64,000 bases of DNA from Earliella scabrosa (Eukaryota > Basidiomycota > Agaricomycetes > Polyporales > Polyporaceae): the NCBI GenBank assembly GCA_022605405.1, contig JABYQQ010000022.1, positions 709,715 to 773,714 of the forward strand. The letters are read 5' to 3'. The notes beneath the pieces are model-generated. The model searched no databases, was not told where the DNA came from, and saw only the letters and a program-made list of their open reading frames with translations. A program made the position numbers and the translations under genes. Positions 60,426-64,000 of the stretch are shown piece by piece. Each line of letters opens with the position of its first letter. Position 1 is the stretch's first letter.

Positions 60426-60452
60426 CCAAAATCGCCCACTCTGACCCCCCCT
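60404..60452 (-). repeat. Right terminal inverted repeat of Harbinger element
   Basis: The reverse strand begins AGGGGGGGTCAGAGTGGGCG, matching the left end. Confidence 0.9.
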
Positions 60453-60455
60453 ATT
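60453..60455. repeat. Right 3-bp target duplication (ATT) of Harbinger element
   Basis: Matches 55838-55840. Confidence 0.75.
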
Positions 60456-60714
60456 CTCGGGTTGCGCCGTTCCGATGGTGAACAGAAACCTCGAAAGATT
60501 TAGTTTGGCGCCGGCTAGAGTGACGGGTCGCGTTACGTCACGCGTAAGTCACATCGCCTATCTGAGTTCTAACCTCCAATGCATCCACACCCAGTTACAT
60601 GGGATGTAGTCGTCGATGAGTGCGTAACACTACTATAAATTAGGTCTTGGAAGTGGTCCGCGAGGTAATCACAAGTCTGAGGTCGATCTCGTAAGTATGC
60701 GTTTGGCAAGCAGC

Positions 60715-60868
60715 CCTAGTACGCCCGCGGAATTCCTCGGAACTCATCCGTTTGAAGCACTCGACGCAGGCCCGTGGTCTGTATGAACCGACGAAGTGTG
60801 ACTTGAGTGCCAGAATGAGATGCAAAAGACGTACCGGGCGGCGCAGTGGAAGGTTTGGGCACAACTGG
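60715..60868 (+). pseudogene. Broken fragment of a BTB-1-like gene
   Basis: Nucleotide-level copy of BTB-1 positions about 54135-54290: STPAEFLGTHPFEALDAG, then a TGA where BTB-1 has the TGG of VWTDEV, then a second TGA replacing the cysteine codon of CLECQNE, then CQNEMQKTYRAAQWKVWAQL and a stop. Only the C-terminal quarter survives; no BTB core is present upstream. Most differences are single-base changes. It indicates a former extra copy in this cluster. Confidence 0.85.
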
Positions 60869-61319
60869 AGCTATGAGAGCCCAATAGGCGTCGTAATACG
60901 GTGACCTAATGACCTATGATGCCTCGTAGGTGTTCTGCGTACAAGCATTGTCACCTCGTACCGCCTGATACTCATAGCTTTCTCGGGGTGAATTATTCTC
61001 CGTCCAAAGCTTAGCCTGTAATCGGGAAAGTTGCCGGTGGGGTGCCATAAACAACGCACATCCAACGTCAGTTAGGCCTATCTTCACCATGCCTTGATAA
61101 AGTACAAGGAACAGACATCCACAGATATGCAGATCCGCAAGCAGAATACGGTACAAATGTAGCAGTTTGGGCCGATGAAATATCTTCCACTGTCCGGAAC
61201 CAACGCAAGTCGGATGTGTGAGAGGAATTTGTCGATGGGGCAAAGAAGGATGTCGAGGATGGCTCACCTGATGTGAGACGGACTGAGCGTACGATGCTAG
61301 GATACCTTGATACAAACCA
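60869..61319. other. Intergenic region, 3' of BTB-3
   Basis: No gene recognised between the BTB-1-like fragment and the BTB-3 stop codon. Confidence 0.4.
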
Positions 61320-62523
61320 TCAGCACATGATCGAAGCACAAGCTGACAATGGACATACTGCTGCCTCTACCGCAACCTGTTCTTCCATCGGAGTCCCTAC
61401 ATCCCAGTCTGGCACCTCGACGTCTAGGAGGGTGGGGAGGCACTGCCAGATCGTCTTTTGTTCTTCGTACAACCGACTCTGCAACTGCACCCGGCAGTGC
61501 CTGCACATCTTGAGCTTGTCATCGCTGCCCATCCAACGTTTGTAGTAAAACGTCCAGCCGTTAAAGGGATACTCGTTCGCAATCACGAACGAGTTCTCGC
61601 CGTAGCAATGAAGCAATTCTTGTTTCGCGCGGTGACATTCTGCCTTCGTCTGACACTCCGGGGTCGTGAACGGTGCAAACGCGCGGACGACGGCTGCGCT
61701 GATCTCCTGCATCAGGTTGCGCTTGCCATCCACGCAGCGAACGCAGTCGTCGTGAGCTAGCTTCTCTTGGGAGCCGTCTTCGCGGTCGAAGCCGCTCAAG
61801 AGCTCTCGCGCATCGAGGGTACAACACACAAGGAGTGCCGTTGGGAGGATGATGTCGCATTTGAGGAGCCGGGCGATGTTGACGACGCCGATTGCTTCGA
61901 TTGTCTGGAGGCCTTCAGGAACGCTCCCACCGGACTGGTACCATGTCTCGAAGTCCGTGGTGAAATGTTCCCTCAGGTAGTTCTCGACTTCCTCGACAAG
62001 TGTGCCGATCTTATACTTGTGCCCTAGTCGAGCGCACGCTGAGAGTCGGTTGTAGAGGGGATCGAATGCCTGGGTATGCATGAGGCTATGGAGGAGAGTC
62101 GGAGTCAGGGTCACATCGCAGACACGTCCAAGAAGTCGCGCTCGCTCACTTGTCCTCTGGAAACATGGCTCGTAGAAGATGTCGGAGATCTTCAGGGCTG
62201 TCATCCAGGCGTACGACGAGACCGTCGGGCGACGTGGCAGACTGGGACGAGAACATCTCCTCAAAAACCGGGGAATGGTTTGACAGGATCCCTTTGTACA
62301 CCCTGAACTGGTAGTCTCCGGCTTCAAGAGTGACCGTACCGTCATCGTACCAGAAGTTCTCATCCCTAATGAGTACCTCCGCGCCATCCTCGTCTCTCCT
62401 GATCTTCTTCATCCGGGGAGAGTCCGCCGACTCGGAGTCCTGGGCCGAGCCTCCCTCTGATTTGAGGCCTGGGTCGTCAGCACGACCTCTCTTCGCTGGT
62501 TGCGTCGATGCATGCACAGACAT
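61320..62523 (-). CDS. BTB/POZ-domain protein 3
   Basis: Start MSVHASTQPAKRGRADDPGL at 62523, then an NLS-like RMKKIRRDED. BTB core FWYDDGTVTLEAGDYQFRVY, GILSNHSPVFEEMFSSQSAT, VVRLDDSPEDLRHLLRAMFP, then one intron (about 62070-62150). The second exon has ACARLGHKYKIGTLVEEVEN, YLREHFTTDFETWYQ, EAIGVVNIARLLKCDIILPT, VRCVDGKRNLMQEISAAVVR, a cysteine set MCRHCRVQLQSRLYEEQKTI and LLDVEVPDW, ending CASIMC. Domain order, intron position and the C..C before a tryptophan-rich helix are shared with BTB-1 and BTB-2, so all three arose by local duplication. Molecular role unknown. Confidence 0.87.
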
Positions 62524-63102
62524 CCCAGAAGGTGGACACGTCGTCGATAGTAAAAGACGGGACAAGTCAACGTGGAATAGAGGCTGCTGCGTGTCGATGG
62601 CAACGGGACGTGACTCACACTCGCGTTACGTAACGTGTCAGTCACAGCTTTAGTGGTCACGACCCTGACTCCGAGTCAACTTGAAGTCCATCTCGGCACT
62701 GGTATCGCTATGATGGATCGACGCATGCAGACAACTACAGACAATGGCCGGCTCGCGCCTCAAGAGAACCCAGGTGGCAGGGCGCATGTTCAGATTCTAT
62801 GTATCGAATCACAATCGTCAACATTCCTGGACTACGAAGTAGAACAGGTCTTGTACCCAGAATAACGCCTCAAGTGACGGTAACGTCACTCCCACGTGGA
62901 GTCACTGATGTGACATCACACCTACCCCCAGGAAAAGGAAATGCGCGGGTTCGTCGGGGCTCGGCATCCTCGTCCATCACCGGCTTGCACCGCCCAGCAC
63001 TGCCCGCACCCGCGTTGTTCGTGTTTGCATCACGATGGATCCGCGCCGTTATAAACCTGCGGCGCGTGCAGTTTTTCCTCCTTTTTCTTTTCCACGTCTG
63101 GA
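62524..63102. other. Divergent intergenic region with GTGAC/GTCAC palindromes
   Basis: Contains ACGTAACG/GTCAC motifs around 62621-62645 (BTB-3 promoter side) and a cluster of GTGAC/GTCAC and CACGTG-like words at 62873-62925. A TATA box for the plus-strand gene lies at 63049-63055. Confidence 0.5.
63049..63055 (+). promoter_or_regulatory. TATA box of short-exon gene
   Basis: TTATAAA 48-54 bp before ATG 63103, with a T/C-rich tract (63071-63092) between. Confidence 0.55.
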
Positions 63103-64000
63103 ATGTCTGCCGCATCTACTGTTTCCGTCTCTGGGGATCGAATGTCGATCCCCAGGCCGTCACCCACAGCTGCCGCAACGCTTTCTTCTAGCTCTGGTGC
63201 GTTGGATCGCTCTCCCGTCCCGTTTCTTGCCCGTTCTGACCCCCCCTCCCCGCAGAACCCTTCCCGCCGCCGGACTCCCCGTCGCCTGCGACCCGTCCGC
63301 TCCTTCCGGATTCTGGTGCTTTGGGTGCGTGTCCTGCCGTCTTGCGGATCCCGCTTCCTTTCTGACCGAGCCCGGCGCAGCGTCGCACACCGGTTTCCGC
63401 GCTCACCACCAGGATCTGCGTCCTCTCGGTGCTCGCGTATTGGGTAAGCTCCCGCGTTTCCGCCTGCTCTCCACTCTCCCCTCGTTGACGTTGGCTCCAT
63501 CCAGGGCACGCTGTAGCACCGGGGCCTGGTGGTCACGCGATGGACCTGGATTGTGGTGCGTTACCATGCCTGCTCGATCGTTCACCGCTCACCCGTCGTG
63601 TCGTGCCGCAGCGCCTCCTCCTCCAGCTTCCGAGCTTCCGAGCTCGTCGTCTGCCGCGGAAGTCGCGCCGGCGGAGGGGTGCGGTGAGTATTCCGCCAGC
63701 CGTTGCGCCCGCTGCCCTCGCTGACCCTTCCTGTGTTTTCCAGCGTCCAGCGCGTCGTCGGTCAGGGGTGACGTGCACATTGGGGGCGATGTGCGCGCGT
63801 CCGCTCCGGTCCGGGAGGGCACGTCGGGTGGGTGCATATTTTCTTTTCCTCGTGTCTACGTCCTCACTGATATCGCTCGTAATCGCTCGTAATCGCTCGT
63901 AATCGCTCGTAATCGCTCGTAATCGCTCGTCGTCGCTCGTAATCGCTCGTCGTCGCTTGATGTTCGTCACCGCTGTCCCACGTTTGCTCGCGCCTGCTAT
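63103..64000 (+). CDS. Probable gene of very short phase-1 exons, 5' part (low-complexity Pro/Ser/Gly protein)
   Basis: Not a family I recognise. From ATG 63103, six exons can be read: 63103-63196, 63256-63324, 63381-63443, 63505-63555, 63612-63683 and 63744-63827, separated by GT-AG introns of 59, 56, 61, 56 and 60 nt with donors GTGCGT, GTGCGT, GTAAGC, GTGCGT and GTGAGT. Every intron falls after the first base (G) of a codon, so all internal exons are multiples of three. The product is rich in Ser, Pro, Ala and Gly (SAASTVSVSGDRMSIPRPSP; EPFPPPDSPSPATRPLLPDS; APPPPASELPSSSSAAEVAP) without a signal peptide. A further donor (GTGGGT) at 63828 opens an intron with no AG before the window ends. 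Alternatively this is non-coding low-complexity sequence. Confidence 0.5.
63872..63959. repeat. 10-bp tandem repeat (ATCGCTCGTA units, about 9 copies)
   Basis: Near-perfect repeats with two units carrying CGTCG instead of AATCG. They lie inside the predicted sixth intron of the short-exon gene. Confidence 0.9.

Larger units (their letters stand above)
55841..60452. mobile_element. Complete PIF/Harbinger DNA transposon (about 4.6 kb)
   Basis: Terminal inverted repeats of about 48 bp: both ends begin AGGGGGGGTCAGAGTGGGCG and go on with GATT, GGATTCTGCC and GAGATTCTG with few mismatches. The element has a 3-bp ATT duplication and carries two convergent genes, an accessory coiled-coil protein (+) and a DDE transposase (-), the normal pair of PIF/Harbinger. 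Subterminal regions are packed with GATTCTG/CAGAATC. Both reading frames look intact apart from normal introns and the catalytic triad is present, so it may be recently or currently active. Confidence 0.93.

Noticed and set aside
63238..63256. GACCCCCCC resembling the Harbinger terminal repeat
   Set aside because: Only the C-run matches; the adjoining GTCAGAGTGGGCG part is missing.
63872..63959. CRISPR-like array
   Set aside because: Units are 10 bp without spacers, in a eukaryotic genome; it is a plain tandem repeat.

Overview
This window is nuclear DNA of a filamentous basidiomycete, most likely an agaricomycete (polypore-like by gene content). The grounds are genes split by many 50-65 nt GT-AG introns, GC-rich coding sequence, a basidiomycete-type sesquiterpene synthase, a family of fungal BTB proteins, and fungal forms of AP-1 beta, LCL3 and ARPC5. 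All gene models were built by eye from conserved motifs and splice signals. Outer CDS coordinates include introns.

Layout. 0-3.7 kb: 3' part of a SNF2/RING helicase (Uls1/Rad5-like). 4-10 kb: three tandem minus-strand medium-chain dehydrogenase/reductases (MDR-A, B, C), with a 444 bp hAT-like MITE between B and C. 10.4-16 kb: an RluA-type pseudouridine synthase, a small protein of unknown function, the LCL3 nuclease and a secreted-looking beta-lactamase-fold hydrolase. 17.5-19.7 kb: a cytochrome P450. 22.2-24.9 kb: AP-1 beta adaptin. 25.5-30.2 kb: MDR-D, a second pseudouridine synthase and MDR-E on the plus strand; the synthase-MDR pair is an inverted copy of the one at 8.7-11.7 kb. 32.8-34.7 kb: a sesquiterpene synthase with a hydrophobic C-terminal tail. 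38.1-42.4 kb: a Ufo1-like F-box/WD40/UIM protein and ARPC5. 43.6-46.4 kb: a convergent pair of paralogues of an unrecognised family (compact N-terminal domain, disordered linker, hydrophobic C-terminus). 49.2-52.5 kb: MDR-F and an NTF2/SnoaL-like small protein. 53.3-62.5 kb: three BTB-domain genes plus a broken fragment of one, interrupted by a complete 4.6 kb PIF/Harbinger transposon that keeps its terminal inverted repeats, target duplication, transposase and accessory ORF. 63.1-64.0 kb: what looks like the 5' end of a gene of very short exons, all cut in phase 1, running into a 10-bp tandem repeat.

How the genes may work together. Housekeeping genes (AP-1 beta, ARPC5, LCL3, pseudouridine synthases, Ufo1-like) are interleaved with genes typical of specialised metabolism (sesquiterpene synthase, P450, six MDR reductases, SnoaL-like protein, serine hydrolase). 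Whether the latter form one pathway is inference. The most unusual items are the paired Gag-like/hydrophobic proteins, the phase-1 short-exon gene, the inverted synthase-MDR duplication and the two well-delimited DNA transposons.
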